Positions 35,757-47,530 of a DNA stretch of 64,000 nt are shown here, one piece after another; within the stretch, counting starts at the first letter, position 1; every line of letters begins with the position of its first letter. The stretch lies in NCBI GenBank assembly GCA_010015805.1, contig ML978122.1:716453-780452 (forward strand), in the 5' to 3' direction. The DNA comes from Rhizodiscina lignyota. Lineage: Eukaryota > Ascomycota > Dothideomycetes > Aulographales > Rhizodiscinaceae. A program made the translations under genes and the position numbers. Below the pieces are notes generated by a model. The model was not told the DNA's origin. It saw nothing but the letters and a program-made list of their open reading frames with translations, and did no database searches.

Positions 35757-37196
35757 CTATTGATGGCCTCGAGAGCCGTTTCTGCTTAGACCCAACTTCA
35801 CGACTACCCATCTCCCAGCCTTGACGCTAGGTTTGTCAAGCAATCTCGTGCTGATCTCTGCCAACGTCAGATTGAGCGGGAGAATAATCATTTGAGCGAT
35901 GATAAACCCCGTCGAGAATCCGCGCGGTCCAATATCTGAAATTTGAAACCTGCCGTCATACCAAGTCGTGAAGTCCTGTCTGACTACGCCGAGAAGACGA
36001 CATACGCGATCCCCCATTGTCCATGCAAACGGAATGTGGATTAGATAAAGCGAGAAGCTTATTCTTCCCAGATATTGCAATGTCGGTCTCTTGAAGAGCG
36101 CTTGCAGCCAATCGAGCTTGAGTACGCCGTAGACAAGCATAACTGATCCGATTGTATTCCAGAAGCGCCAGTATTCGTCGTTGTAGTAGCTTGAAGGAAT
36201 GATCATGGTCATGTAGTACCATCCAGGAGTGTTGTATGAAAGCTCGGGATCTCTGTGACCTGCCGGTTGGCAAATGATCAGCCACCCAAGGAAGAAAGTA
36301 ATGTTGTACACAGCAATTCTTCCTTTATTCGAGAAGTATTTGGACAGCACCACGTTGTCAATACCGTCTAGATCATTCATGGCCAGTGTTCCGCCAGCCA
36401 TGAAGCACGCCATTGACCACTGATGGCCTCCAAACAAGAAGAGGCCTGCGATACCAAAAAGACAAACCCTATGTCTCTGCGGGATGAGAGTGGATAGCGC
36501 GACCAGAACAAATACAAGGATCGAGCCTTTAAACTCATGACTCATCGTCCAAGCCGGTGGATCGTACGGAAACCAGCGTTCGAACATTCCAAGTGTCCCG
36601 AATGGGTTCATCACTCGACAGAGCTCCATGAACCAATTTTTCATCTCTGCCACGAGTGCGCCCCGAGGCTTCGGCCACTCTAGATGTGGCGCAAGTCCAA
36701 ACGGAAGTTGCATAATGAGTGCAAATGCTAAGGATATGCCCGCCAGCGGGATGAACAGTCGCAGTGGACGCCGAATGAACGCAGATGCCAAACCTCGATA
36801 AGTTCCTGACATGTTGCCGCTGCGAAGCGTCCGAAGAGGACCAATGCTGAGCACATAGCCGGAAAGGACGAAGAAGATCGAGACGGAAGCATTGCCTCCA
36901 GTCAATAGACTCCGAATGAACGGCAGTGTCGCGAAATACTTCTCACCATGGTAGCCAAAGCCGTGTTCGAGCTCGCCGTCCAAACCATACCACCATGGTG
37001 TGTTGTGGGACATGTAGACCAGAAATGCAGCAAGTCCACGTAGTCCATCGAGGTAAGCGGTTCGACGCTCGCAATTCTGTAATGATTCGACCTTCTCAAC
37101 ACCGAGTTGCGACGGCCCTTCGTCGTCGAGTTTGTCCCACAACGTTTCCTCAGCAGCCTGCCCGATTTCAAGATCTTCCTCTTTGCACTTCTCCAT
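35757..37196 (-). CDS. Acyltransferase-3 family membrane protein
   Basis: Intronless gene for a 479-aa polytopic membrane protein of the Acyl_transf_3 family, which transfers acyl groups to sugars or other acceptors. The conserved opening YLDGLRGLAAFLVYMSHN lies at about 48-65, where Arg and the His equivalent are the likely active residues, followed by FFVLSGYVLSIGPL and about ten hydrophobic helices; near the end is ISFSLYLIHIPFAW, the other family signature. A soluble acidic N-terminus of 45 residues precedes it. Such genes often sit in secondary-metabolite clusters, but neighbours here are ordinary, so substrate is open. It is divergent from CSN5. Confidence 0.9.
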   Translation of the reverse strand: MEKCKEEDLEIGQAAEETLWDKLDDEGPSQLGVEKVESLQNCERRTAYLDGLRGLAAFLVYMSHNTPWWYGLDGELEHGFGYHGEKYFATLPFIRSLLTGGNASVSIFFVLSGYVLSIGPLRTLRSGNMSGTYRGLASAFIRRPLRLFIPLAGISLAFALIMQLPFGLAPHLEWPKPRGALVAEMKNWFMELCRVMNPFGTLGMFERWFPYDPPAWTMSHEFKGSILVFVLVALSTLIPQRHRVCLFGIAGLFLFGGHQWSMACFMAGGTLAMNDLDGIDNVVLSKYFSNKGRIAVYNITFFLGWLIICQPAGHRDPELSYNTPGWYYMTMIIPSSYYNDEYWRFWNTIGSVMLVYGVLKLDWLQALFKRPTLQYLGRISFSLYLIHIPFAWTMGDRVCRLLGVVRQDFTTWYDGRFQISDIGPRGFSTGFIIAQMIILPLNLTLAEISTRLLDKPSVKAGRWVVVKLGLSRNGSRGHQ

Positions 37197-37675
37197 GACT
37201 CATTACTCTCCTTCAACCGAAAGTTGAGCTGTTACATGAGAAAGACCTTGCGCGTTGAAGCGTTGACAGCGGGAGCTCAGCCCATGAGCACGGATATAAA
37301 GAAACCACATATAACATGTGACAGAGGATATGCTTCCAGGATGCAGTTTAATTGAAGCCTTACTATCCTGTAGACTTGCCTCGGCCCATTTGCGATGGAC
37401 CAATCACTTTTACATCTTACGTCTTGCCCAAAGCAGTTTAATGTGGCGTCTTAACATAGAAGGCATCGTCCTCGACTGGCTCAGATGAAGTACTATCCTG
37501 CGTGTTTAAGATATTCACCTTGATGAATCATGACGAACACCAAATGGGAAGGGTGTCAAAGTCGGCCGTGAAGCACTTCGGTTAAACTTCGGAAGCAGTG
37601 ATATCAAGCTTCTGCCTCAAGATCACGCAAGCTCTCGAAACCATTTCACTTTCGAATCTTACACCAATCGCAAAG
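37197..37675. promoter_or_regulatory. Divergent promoter, acyltransferase / CSN5
   Basis: Region of 479 bases between divergent starts. No repeat or conspicuous element was noticed. Confidence 0.4.
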
Positions 37676-38766
37676 ATGGACACAGCTCTAAAAGGGTGGG
37701 GTAAGTCTATATGTGTTTTACATTTCTCTACATGCGTGAATGAATGCTGATGTCTTTTTTAGAGCTCGAAAATACCGTGCAAGTCGTCGATACCCACCGC
37801 GACGCCCTCTACGCTTACTCCTCCGAAGAGCAAAAGGCTATCGGCGAAGCGAAACCCTGGAAAGACGATCCTCATCACTTCAAGAATGTCCGGATATCCG
37901 CAGTCGCCTTGCTCAAAATGGTTATGCACGCTCGGTCTGGTGGCAGCATCGAAGTCATGGGCTTGATGCAAGGCCATATCCAAGGCGACACCATCATCGT
38001 CACCGACGCCTTCCGATTACCTGTCGAAGGTACAGAGACGCGTGTCAATGCACAGGACGAGGCGAACGAATACATGGTGGAGTTTCTGGCGAACGCACGT
38101 GAGGTGGGGCAGTTGGAGAACGCGGTGGGCTGGTATCATAGTCATCCTGGATATGGATGTTGGTTGAGCGGTATCGATGTCAGCACGCAAGCGACGCAGC
38201 AGATGTTCCAGGATCCATTTGTCGCTGTCGTGATTGACCCAGACCGCACAATTTCCGCAGGAAAGGTCGAAATCGGTGCATTCAGAACTTATCCGGAGAA
38301 CTACAAGCCTGAGAACCAGACAGACGGAGATGGCTTCCAGACAATTCCGATGGCGAAAATCGAGGACTTTGGTGCACACAGTAGTCGCTACTACAGTCTG
38401 GAAGTGTCGCACTTCAAGTCGACGCTCGACTCGAAGCTGCTGGAAGCACTGTGGAACAAGTACTGGGTTGGCACATTGTCAAGCAGTCCACTACTGACGA
38501 ACCGAGACTACGGCACGAAGCAAATTGCGGATCTGGCCAGCAAGGTGCGCCAAGCGGAAAAGGCTGCTGCTGCGCATTCAAGAGGCGGACAACATCCGGA
38601 TAGAGGTGCTAATGCGATGGGACAACTGGAGAAGGTGGCACGTGCAGGCAAGAAGATTGCTGCGGAAGAGGAGGCTGGCTTGCTGGCTGGAGAGATCAAA
38701 GAGAAGATCTTCAACCTGAATGGATCATCAATACAAGCCTCTGCCACCGCCGGATCGGCTGGATAA
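37676..38766 (+). CDS. CSN5: COP9 signalosome subunit 5 (deneddylase)
   Basis: Catalytic subunit of the COP9 signalosome, a zinc isopeptidase removing Nedd8 from cullins. Two exons: a 25-base first coding exon (37676-37700) and 37763-38766; the intron splits the Glu codon in [12 protein letters not shown]. 334 aa, the usual length. The JAMM motif is intact: Glu in EVMGLMQG, then [18 protein letters not shown] with both His and the Asp zinc ligand. Before it is the insert-1 region with [20 protein letters not shown], matching the family. The C-terminal part from about 245 is helical and ends in an Ala/Gly-rich tail. Confidence 0.96.
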
Positions 38767-39379
38767 AGAGCACACATGCAATGTATTGTCGCAATGATCG
38801 TCGCTTAACAAACGCAACCAGCTCAATCAAGATCAATAGCGTTAACGACGGAAGCATTCTAAGGACCTGGAGTTCGGTGGGGGCATGGAGTTCTAGGCGA
38901 AACATGGCATCTTGGGGCTCATTGCAAACTTTTAAGCATAGCGTGGCGCCCATATCTTAAATCCTAGAAGTTGACATTTCATAAAGCCCCTTCTATTTGG
39001 TCCACAGACGCTAAATTCTTTCAACTAGGTTTGACCAGCTGATACCACAGCCGTTCGACAAAGAGTTCGTGCATCTAACATTATGCAGACAAGCTGCAAC
39101 CTTTGATCTCTCATGACGTTTTGGCCCGGTTGTTTAGATTCACTGTCTCAAACAATTTGGTTTGTTCCGTTTCAAACGACTTTTCAGATCTGTCTAATGC
39201 CTTTGCCACCCTCTTGCCATTGAACAAACGGGACCAGCGTGAACAAAGTGATTGTGAGCCGGATTGATTTTGTATTTAATGTTTTAACCCGTCCTTTCCA
39301 CCGGCCTCAACTGCTGGTTTCAATCCTCTGGTTTTATTGCAATCTCTCGTCTCCTTTATCAATCTTTACAATTTTCAGC
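38767..39379. other. Intergenic, Argonaute promoter
   Basis: About 610 bases. A 5'-leader intron is possible, because TTTTCAG directly precedes the Argonaute ATG. Nothing else stands out. Confidence 0.35.
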
Positions 39380-42300
39380 ATGGCAAAAGGCGGCAAGATG
39401 AAGAAAGCCGGGCCCTGCGCACGTTGCGGACACGCGAGCCATGGCTATGAAGGCGCGAATTGCACAACCCGGACGATACCGCGGGCGAATCTCTGGCCCG
39501 AATGTCCTCACGATGAACGTGAATGGCGTGAAGACCACCATCAGACTCAGACACAGCGTGGCTGCAAGTACGCCAAGGGCCGCTACATCACCGCCATCCT
39601 CCCCTGGACTGTTGATGAAGCCGCCGAGCCTGCTTTGAAGATGATGGGTGGTCGCGGTGATGTGCAGGGACGTGATGACAGGCAGACAGTCAACCAAATT
39701 CAGCAGTTCACTGCAAAATTGGATCCTATTAAGTCATTGCAACCTTCCGTCGACACAACTTCTGTTCGTCATTTTCGCGCGGGATTTGCAACACATGTGA
39801 CGCAGCCGAAGATGGTTGACACCAATCACTTCATCCTTGCTCTGGATCCAAACATGACGCTCTACGAGTACAACGTTGGAGGCATCGATATCAGTAACCT
39901 GACGCGGCCAAAGAAGAAAGTTTTGATCAATTCATTCATTGATGCATGTCCTGTTCTGGCCAACCGGATGAATTTTGCAACAGACCACATCTCGAAGATC
40001 ATCTCCTGGGTTCCGCTTCACTCTCCGTCTACAGCTGCACCAGCACCCGGAACTACAATCGCATCGGCAACAATCACATCTTACAAATTGGGAATGGCCA
40101 ACTCCGGACAAGCGCTTAATCTTGATCTGAATTTTTCAAGGTCGATTAGCAGCACGGAAATTACCAACCACGTGAACGGTACAGCGAGTCTCACCGATGC
40201 CACCCGCAATTTCTCGAGTGAAAGTGACGCCCTCAAAATCATCATCTTGAAAGCCCTGGAGAGCCCCACGAGCCCCGAGTTTGCGACCATTCGTATGGAT
40301 ACTAAAACCACTAGCACGTTCTTCGGTCATAGAGGATGGAAGGAGCTACCGCCGTATCCGTTGCGCGCCGCAAGAGGCTATTCTCTATCAATCAGACCAG
40401 CCATGGGCAACGTACTAGTTAACATCAAACCCAGTACAAGCCTCTACTACCCTGATTGCTCTGTTGCCGACTTCTTGCAAGCCTACAAGGAGGTCAGCAA
40501 TTATCTTGCGGATGTTCAAGATGTTCTCAAAGGCGTTCGGGTGTACATTACCAGAATTCGCGGCACGACAACAGATCCGGATGCACCGCACAAAGATCAC
40601 GAGCTGAACAAACCAGCACGACGAATTAAAACAATCATGGGGTTTGGAGACGTCCCAGCAAAGGAGACATTTCCGTATGACGGCACAGGACACGTTAATG
40701 GCTCTATCACTGTCAAAGAATACTTCAAGCAAAGTAAGTCCAGAAGCTGAACGCCGCTGTTATAATACAGCTCTAACGATGTTCCAGAGCTCGGTCGCGA
40801 TTTGACGGTGTTGGATTTACCATGTGTGAACGTCAACGGCGGAGCTCAATCGTCATGGTTCCCTCCGGAAGAACTACGTATTCTCCCGTATCAGATCTTC
40901 AAGAAGAAGGCCCCTCCGTCAGTGAGCGGAGAAATGATCAAGGTTGCTGCAAGGAATCCGAGCATCAATCGAATGTTCATACTGGGAGAAGCATTGCCCT
41001 CACTTGGAATTGATAGGACCATGCCTTCTTTGGCATTAGTGAGTTCCTCAAAGCTCAATTCGGTATCCATATGCTAACCCTTCCACCGGCCAACAATATG
41101 CGTACCATTAATGCGAAGATGGTCGAGATTCCATTCTCACATCTCAAAAAGCCACCCATTAACTACGCCGGAGTCCGGATCCAGCTGAATGACAAGGCAC
41201 AATGGCCTCTCACGCACCCAAACGATAGCCAGCAGTCTCTGCAGTTGCATAGACTCGCGGAATCTTCCATCAAGATCTTCGTTCTCTTTGCTCGCAGCAA
41301 TTCCATAAACGAACAAGACCGGAAATACATCGAAGAATTCCGCACTGAGATGCGCTACTATGGCTTTGGATCGCCCGTCTGGCAAGCGTCCCAAACAATG
41401 AACGCTTCCTGGAATGAGTTTGTCGCAAAAAATGCGCTACAGGAAGCCAAACATCTAGGCTGTAACATCGTTATTATGATGGTCAACAAAAAAAATCTCT
41501 CCGCATATGCTCAATTCAAGTCCATGGCCGAAAAGTCTTTTGGAATCAGAACTTTGTGCTTCTCTCGTAAAACTCTCGGAAGATGCTGGTCAAACACATT
41601 GCGGGATTCTGCTGGGAAAATACGCCCCTTGATGCCCTACATGGCAAATATCGCGATGAAGGTGAATCTCAAATTTGGTGGCGTCAATCACGAAGTCGAA
41701 GGCCTTTCAGGTATTCTTGGAAGCACACTTCTACTAGGCGCCGACGTGACTCACCCGGGATCTGGTGCCTTAGACGGAGTTCCTTCAGTTGCTGCCGTGG
41801 TGGGAAACATTGATGCAAGCTGTGGAAGGTTCCTAGGTTCAATGCGCCTACAATCAGACAAGAATGTCGAAGTATGTCTGTGTTCATCTCTCGGCCTTAC
41901 GACTGCTAACGCTTTCAGTTAATCGAAGATTTCCAAAGTATGGTTGAGCAGAGGCTTGTTGCGTACGCTGAACATAACAGCGATATACTGCTCGCGAAAG
42001 TCATCTTCTATCGAGATGGAGTAGGTGATAGCCAATACGAAGCGTTGCGAAACAGAGAAGTCGCCAAGATTCGACAAGCCTACAAGATCCTCCAGCTGAA
42101 ATACCCCAAAAGCGAATCGAGCGTCAAAGTGACCGCGATTGTCGTTGCGAAAAGACATGACGTTCGTTTCTTCCCCAAATCTCAGGATAGCATTCCCGGC
42201 AATGGCAACTGCAAACCGGGCCTCCTCGTTGACACTGGCGTCACATCTCCATACTATATGGACTTATATCTTCAGTCACACAACGGCATCAAAGGAACAG

Positions 42301-42679
42301 CTAAGCCCGCGCACTATATTGTGCTGGAGGATGAGATCGGTTTCTCTGCTGATGACAATCACAATCTCGTGAGTTTGTCTGTAGTCAGAATGATGTTGAG
42401 ATAAAGCTGACAACAAAACAGACGTTCAAGCTCTGCTTTTCCTACACGCGCGCGACTCTCCCTGTGTCATATGCTCCTCCGGCTTACTACGCGGACAGGC
42501 TGTGCGAACGTGGACGCTGCTACTTACGCGAATTCATTGAACCTTCCAGGGGTGCGAGGAACGCAACACGAGCAGAAACCCGGGACCAAGTCATGAGTTC
42601 ATTCAAGTGCGACAGCGCATATAATAATCCAAATGGGCCATGGCATCCAGATCTGAACAACACAATGTTCTGGATGTGA
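39380..42679 (+). CDS. Argonaute (RNA interference slicer), N-terminal Cys/His extension
   Basis: Small-RNA-guided endonuclease of eukaryotic Argonaute type (QDE-2-like). Proposed exons: 39380-40733, 40788-41038, 41119-41871, 41919-42368, 42422-42679; phases agree, 1021 aa. Order: Cys/His-rich leader (1-62), N domain and linker 1 (VRHFRAGFATHVTQPKMVDT), PAZ, linker 2, MID and PIWI. The slicer tetrad is complete: Asp in LLLGADVTHPGS, Glu in NVELIEDF (encoded across an intron), Asp in VIFYRDGVGD, His in KPAHYIVLEDE. C-terminus NNTMFWM matches the buried end typical of the family. The intron 41039-41118 is uncertain: it removes linker-2 text that looks conserved (see findings). Confidence 0.92.
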
Positions 42680-43374
42680 AGGGCATATGTTTTGCAGAAC
42701 CATTCACGACAGTCACAAGATCGTAATGTTATTTGGTTTGATTTCTTTCACTTCTTACTCGTGAGTGATATTTTGGCGTTGGTATTAGATTGGATCGGAG
42801 TTTGGGTAGACTGGCTGCTTCAATGGACGATTTAAGTGTGACTGGAATGCGTTTCTTTTCCACCATGATAGATTCAACGAGACTTTACGAGATCCTCTCT
42901 CATAACCCCAATATAAATATCCGTAGTACTGATCTTATTCAAGTACCCCGACACACCTAGTCACGTATACCTGAACGCTCTTAGGAGGTATTTAGGTCGA
43001 GATACTCTTCTTCTGCCGCTTTTACGCGCGTCTGGGGCAATCTATTTCAAGTCCGGTTGCTTGCTCCTACGCCTGGTGTACGCATGTTTGAAGGTCCAAT
43101 TTGAATATCCGTCGTCTCTCTTCTTCAATTTGACTTAGGTTGTTGACATACAGCACGAATACTTGCAGTTGCCGGTCTTCCGCCCTTGCACAGATCGCGC
43201 ATCTTGCACCCAAAATTAACTGAAAGCTGATTTAGCAATGTGATCTGAATGGATCAATTGAATATTGTGATTTCATTACTGTGCCATCGCAGGCAAATTC
43301 AATGGCTCAGTCTTCCAGAGCAAGTACTGCCATTAATCAATAGGCATGAATCATAAGTACACCAGTCTATTCCC
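42680..43374. other. Intergenic between convergent genes, nothing seen
   Basis: About 700 bases holding the 3' ends of Argonaute and SNU13. T-rich stretches after 42720 suit transcript ends. No gene seen. Confidence 0.45.
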
Positions 43375-43855
43375 TTAGATCATAAGACGCTCGACCTTGT
43401 CCTTCAGCGCACGGATCGACGCCATCAGCTCACTAGCCTCATTGCTAGTGATACTGCACGCAATGACAGCGCGGCTCACACCACAGGCCCGACCCAAAGC
43501 CGTCTTGGAGGGCACGAAAACGTACGGCACATTCTATAGACAATTAGCCATTTGCGTTATTACCAGCACAGGTTGTCTTACCTTGTCTTCGCAAAGCAGC
43601 GGGAGGTGGAGGAGGATAGCGAGTGGAGAGGTGTCGGCGGCCATGATGATGAGCTCGGAGATACCGCGGTTGAGGGTTTTGGTCGCTTCGTTGGCCCCCT
43701 TCTTCATTTGGGTGTAGTGGGACGCCTGCTGGACGAGGTCCACTGCCAATAGTCAGTACGATGGATGAAAGTCTGGTGTTAGGTAGCATACAGATTTCCT
43801 GCGTAAGGGCAGCATCGGCAAGAGGCCACGCGGCTGCCTGTTCATCGGTAGGCAT
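43375..43855 (-). CDS. SNU13: Snu13, U4/U6.U5 snRNP and box C/D snoRNP protein
   Basis: L7Ae-family RNA-binding protein that holds kink-turns in U4 snRNA and box C/D snoRNAs. Exons 43855-43792, 43742-43582 and 43533-43375 give 127 aa, the usual length. Family text is clear: [59 protein letters not shown] and [17 protein letters not shown]. All three exons are in phase and the C-terminus is complete. It shares a 470-base divergent promoter with VMA3. Confidence 0.96.
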
Positions 43856-44325
43856 GGTGTTGGAAGTGTAGATGTGAGGCTTGGGAATTGTAACGTTCTA
43901 ATGCGTTGCGGTAGACGTTGGACGATGGAGAGTATTTGTCGTGAGAGAGGTAATTATAGCACTACGCTAGATTGAAGCTGGAGGCAGTCGTACCGGGGTT
44001 GCGAAAGGGTTCCTTGCGTTGGCTCGCCCTTTGCGCGTGACGTGATTGATGGTGTTGAAGTGTGACGATGTTCGCGAAATAATAAATTTTGGTGGAGCTT
44101 GGAGCTGCAAATCTTGGCGTGCCGCGTCAGTCACGTGCGCTGCGCAAAGCTTGAGCGGAGGCTTGGCACGGCCAGCTCCAAGTCGACCAGCAACTTCGCT
44201 GCTCTCAACTCCTCGTCATCCATCTACCACCAGCTCAACCCCCATCGACGACGGGCATTACTGCTTTCCCACACGTTCAAGCGACTCCAATCTTTTGATT
44301 ACAGCAGCAAACAACTACCGCAAAG
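43856..44325. promoter_or_regulatory. Divergent promoter SNU13 / VMA3 with CACGTG box
   Basis: Between two housekeeping genes. Contains GTCACGTGCGC at 44130-44140, the same 11-mer as in the 4766-5262 promoter, about 190 bases before VMA3. Confidence 0.4.
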
Positions 44326-45199
44326 ATGTCGTCGGATCTCTGGTGAGTGCAGGCTCCTATCGAGGCATCAATGGTCGAATGCTTTTGCCTACGCCGTGAT
44401 AAGCGGGATAGCTTAAGCACGGCAATCGAAGCTCAGCATACGTCTTGACAACTTCATAATGCATCATAAGCTAACATTCTCTCTCAAACAGTCCCGTCTA
44501 TGCCGTAAGCGACCCTGTTCAACATCGTTGTCCTAAAAAAAGCCACTGCCTAGCGCAACATCTCCAACTCCGACATTGTACCCCGACGTTCATAATATCG
44601 ACCATACTGACTATAAAAAATAGCCCTTCTTTGGTGCGATGGGCTGCACCTCAGCCATCGTCTTCACCTGCTTCGGTGCAGCTTACGGCACGGCCAAGTC
44701 CGGCGTCGGAATCGCAGCGATGGGTGTTCTTCGACCAGACCTGATCGTCAAGAGTACGCCCTATGTATTGTCTCAATGGCATCATGGACCCTGTTTTACT
44801 AACTCCTAGTCCAGACATCATTCCCGTCATTATGGCTGGTATCATCGGTATCTACGGCCTCGTCGTCTCCGTCCTGATCTCCAACGACCTCAAGCAGCAG
44901 ACACCTCTCTTCACCGGCTTCATCCAGCTCGGTGCCGGTCTTGCGGTCGGTCTGGCTGGTCTCGCCGCTGGCTTTGCGATTGGCATTGTTGGTGATGCTG
45001 GTGTGAGGGGTACCGCTCAGCAGCCAAGGCTCTTCGTCGGCATGATCCTGATTCTCATTTTCGCTGAAGTCTTGGGTATGACATTCTACACACTATAAGA
45101 ACGCAATGGACTGTGGTCGGTATTAACAATTGTTCAGGTCTCTACGGACTGATCGTCGCGCTTCTTATGAACTCGCGGACGTCAGACGCCACATGTTAA
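44326..45199 (+). CDS. VMA3: V-type ATPase proteolipid subunit c
   Basis: Ring-forming subunit of the vacuolar proton pump membrane sector. Five exons: 44326-44342 (17 bases), 44492-44504 (13 bases), 44624-44753, 44815-45075 and 45138-45199; phases agree and give 160 aa, exactly the usual length. The first two exons encode MSSDLC and PVYA, joined to [20 protein letters not shown]. Four membrane helices follow. The proton-carrying Glu is in [19 protein letters not shown] of helix 4; helix 3 has [23 protein letters not shown]3 is preferred over VMA11 because of length and the short N-terminus. The 13-base internal exon is at the lower limit for splicing. Confidence 0.96.
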
Positions 45200-45624
45200 G
45201 CGCTTCCAGCCAACTTCAAGCGCCTCCTCGAACGCAGCGATTCACCGACAAGTTCCCAATTTCTGAATTCCAGGAGACTCAAATCCAACGGAAGAGATTC
45301 AAACCCCAATCTCTCGATAAGCTCTAATCCCCAGCCATCAAAAACTCATGAGCGAGGCCTACCTCCTAACCATCTCACATAATTCTTGCATCGTCCGCCA
45401 GAAGCTTGGACACGATGTTGTCCCACTTTCTCACTCGTAGATAAATAGGGAGTCACTTTTCTGTCACGGGCAGTTTTCAGCGGCCTCGTTTTGTACGCCT
45501 AGGTGCTTATTGGATGGCGGTAGATGTGCAATACGAACCATTCTGGTCTAAAATTTGTTTCTCGAACATTAATTCTATGGGTATCGTTGTGATTGGTGAT
45601 GGAGATTGCCCCGCCAAACGCATA
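45200..45624. other. Intergenic between convergent genes
   Basis: About 425 bases with the 3' ends of VMA3 and the glutamyl-tRNA synthetase gene. Nothing further seen. Confidence 0.45.
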
Positions 45625-47530
45625 TTATTCCATGCTAAAGTCGAGGCCTGGCCGATCCTCCTCCGCAAGAGCGAGCCAAGCTCTCCATCGCTCGATGCAG
45701 ACATCCTTTCCAAGGATTTTCATCGCGTCCACCACAGGCGCACCGTGCTGCCCGTTCATTAGCGCGAGCCGAATGCAAGTGTATACCGCCTTGGACCCCA
45801 GAAGCTGTGTTTCTTTCTGCAACACGGCAGCATCGCCTTCCAACTCTTCCTCACCTCCTCTCACCTCATCGTCCACGCTGGCATACTCAGAACCAGAGGA
45901 TCGAATATTATAAACCATTTCCGAAACGCTTTTGTCGATCAGCGTTCTGAGATGCTCCACGGTCCACGAGGTGGACGGCAGTTCTTCCAGTTCGTAGCGT
46001 AACTGTTTGAAGATGTCAATGGCGCCGGGAGGGACCGTGGAGAGGATCTCGTCTGCACGCTCGCGCGAGAGGGGGAAGTCGTAGAAGAAATAGGAGTTGG
46101 AGTGGACAAATGTGCCCGGAGTGGAGTAGTTCTTTGCGTCAGCTTGGAGGACATCGAAGACATAGGTGCGTAGTTGATCGTTTGAGAACTGTTCGTAAAT
46201 GGGACGGTGTGAGGCGAATTTACTGTGGGACTATGTTAGTTGCTTCATCCCATTGCAAGGTTTGATATGAATCAAAGCTACGGCAGAAAATCAATTCAAC
46301 TTACTAGTCATGAAACTGGGAGTCTTTCACCTCAGCAACAACATCATTAACCAACTCCTCAATATAGTGACCACCGCGTTTTATCCGCGCCATAGCATGA
46401 TGTCGCTGCATCCAGTCAAGCTTCCCCAGGTTCACAGTCGCATTTCCCTTCGTCCATCTCATATCGAACACTTCAGTAAGCTGCTTCATCTGCATGAGGT
46501 CACTACGTCCCTGCGTCCTTGACCAGCCCAACAACGCGACGAAATTAACCAGCGCTTCGGGTAGGATCCCTCGCTCCCTGTAACTCGCAATGTCGATATC
46601 GCCCCTTCGCTTGCTCAGCTTCGCTCCATTCTCGTCTAAGAGCAGTCCGACGTGCGCGAATTGAGGGGGTGTCCAGCCGAAGGCGTCATACATGGCGAGA
46701 TGCTTCGGGGTCGCGATCATCCACTCCGTACCTCTAATCACATGTGTGATTTTCATATGATGATCGTCTACCACGTTCGCGAGATGGTAGGTTGGCAGTC
46801 CGTCGCTCTTCAGGAGAATCGGGTCATCGTATGCGTAGTCTAGATGTCGGTTGCTCTTGACTGCATTCTTGCCAACTTTGCCATATACTATGTCGATGTA
46901 CTCGGGATATACGTCCGGCGAGCGGAGGCGTATGACATGTGCGTCGCCTCTGCTGGCACGGTCGTCGGATTCTTCCTGCGGTATTGAGGCACAGGTGCGG
47001 TCGTAGTCTGTTGGTAATCCCACTTTTGCACGTTGTGCCGCAAGCTCGTTCAGCCTTTCTGGACTGCAGAAACAGCGATACGCATGCCCCGACTCCACGA
47101 GCTTGTGTGCGTGTTCTTGGTACAATTCTGTCCGCTCAGACTGTCTATATGGACCGTATGGCCCTCCAACTTCTGGCCCTTCGTCCCATTGCAGACCAGC
47201 CCATCGTAGGTCCTCAAATAGCCGCTGCTCTGCATCAGGTATTGTCCGTCTCTTGTCCGTGTCTTCTATACGCAACAGAAATTGTCCTCTTGTTCTCTGA
47301 GCGAGGAGATAATTAAACAACGCGGTTCGAAGTGACCCTAGATGTAGATATCCCGTCGGCGAAGGCGCGAATCGAGTTCTCGCTGGTTCGGGAGGCACGA
47401 GGACCTTCGTCTTTCTCCCATGGTGAGCAGTCCTTCGTGATATTGGTGGAACGGTGATTCGGCGGTTCCGAAGTAGATTCGCCCTACATGATCGACATAC
47501 AAAGCCTCCCAGGGAAGCTGTCGAGAACAT
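45625..47530 (-). CDS. MSE1: Mitochondrial glutamyl-tRNA synthetase
   Basis: Class I synthetase charging mitochondrial tRNA with glutamate. Exons 47530-46305 and 46222-45625 give 607 aa; the 82-base intron splits a Tyr codon. The N-terminus MFSTASLGGFVCRSCRANLL is basic and acid-free, as a mitochondrial presequence should be; in-frame Met codons at 47572 and 47623 would lengthen it. The HIGH-type motif is FAPSPTGYLHLGSLRTALFN, RIEDTDKRR follows, and the KMSKS equivalent is GAKLSKRRGDI. The second exon holds the anticodon-binding helical domain, ending in ILGKDVCIERWRAWL. It is head to head with the J-protein gene, with about 235 bases between the chosen start and the J-protein start. Confidence 0.93.

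Noticed and set aside
41071-41922. Separate gene starting at ATG 41071 inside Argonaute
   Set aside because: Its product is plainly the MID/PIWI half of Argonaute, so it belongs to the same gene; only the junction upstream is uncertain.
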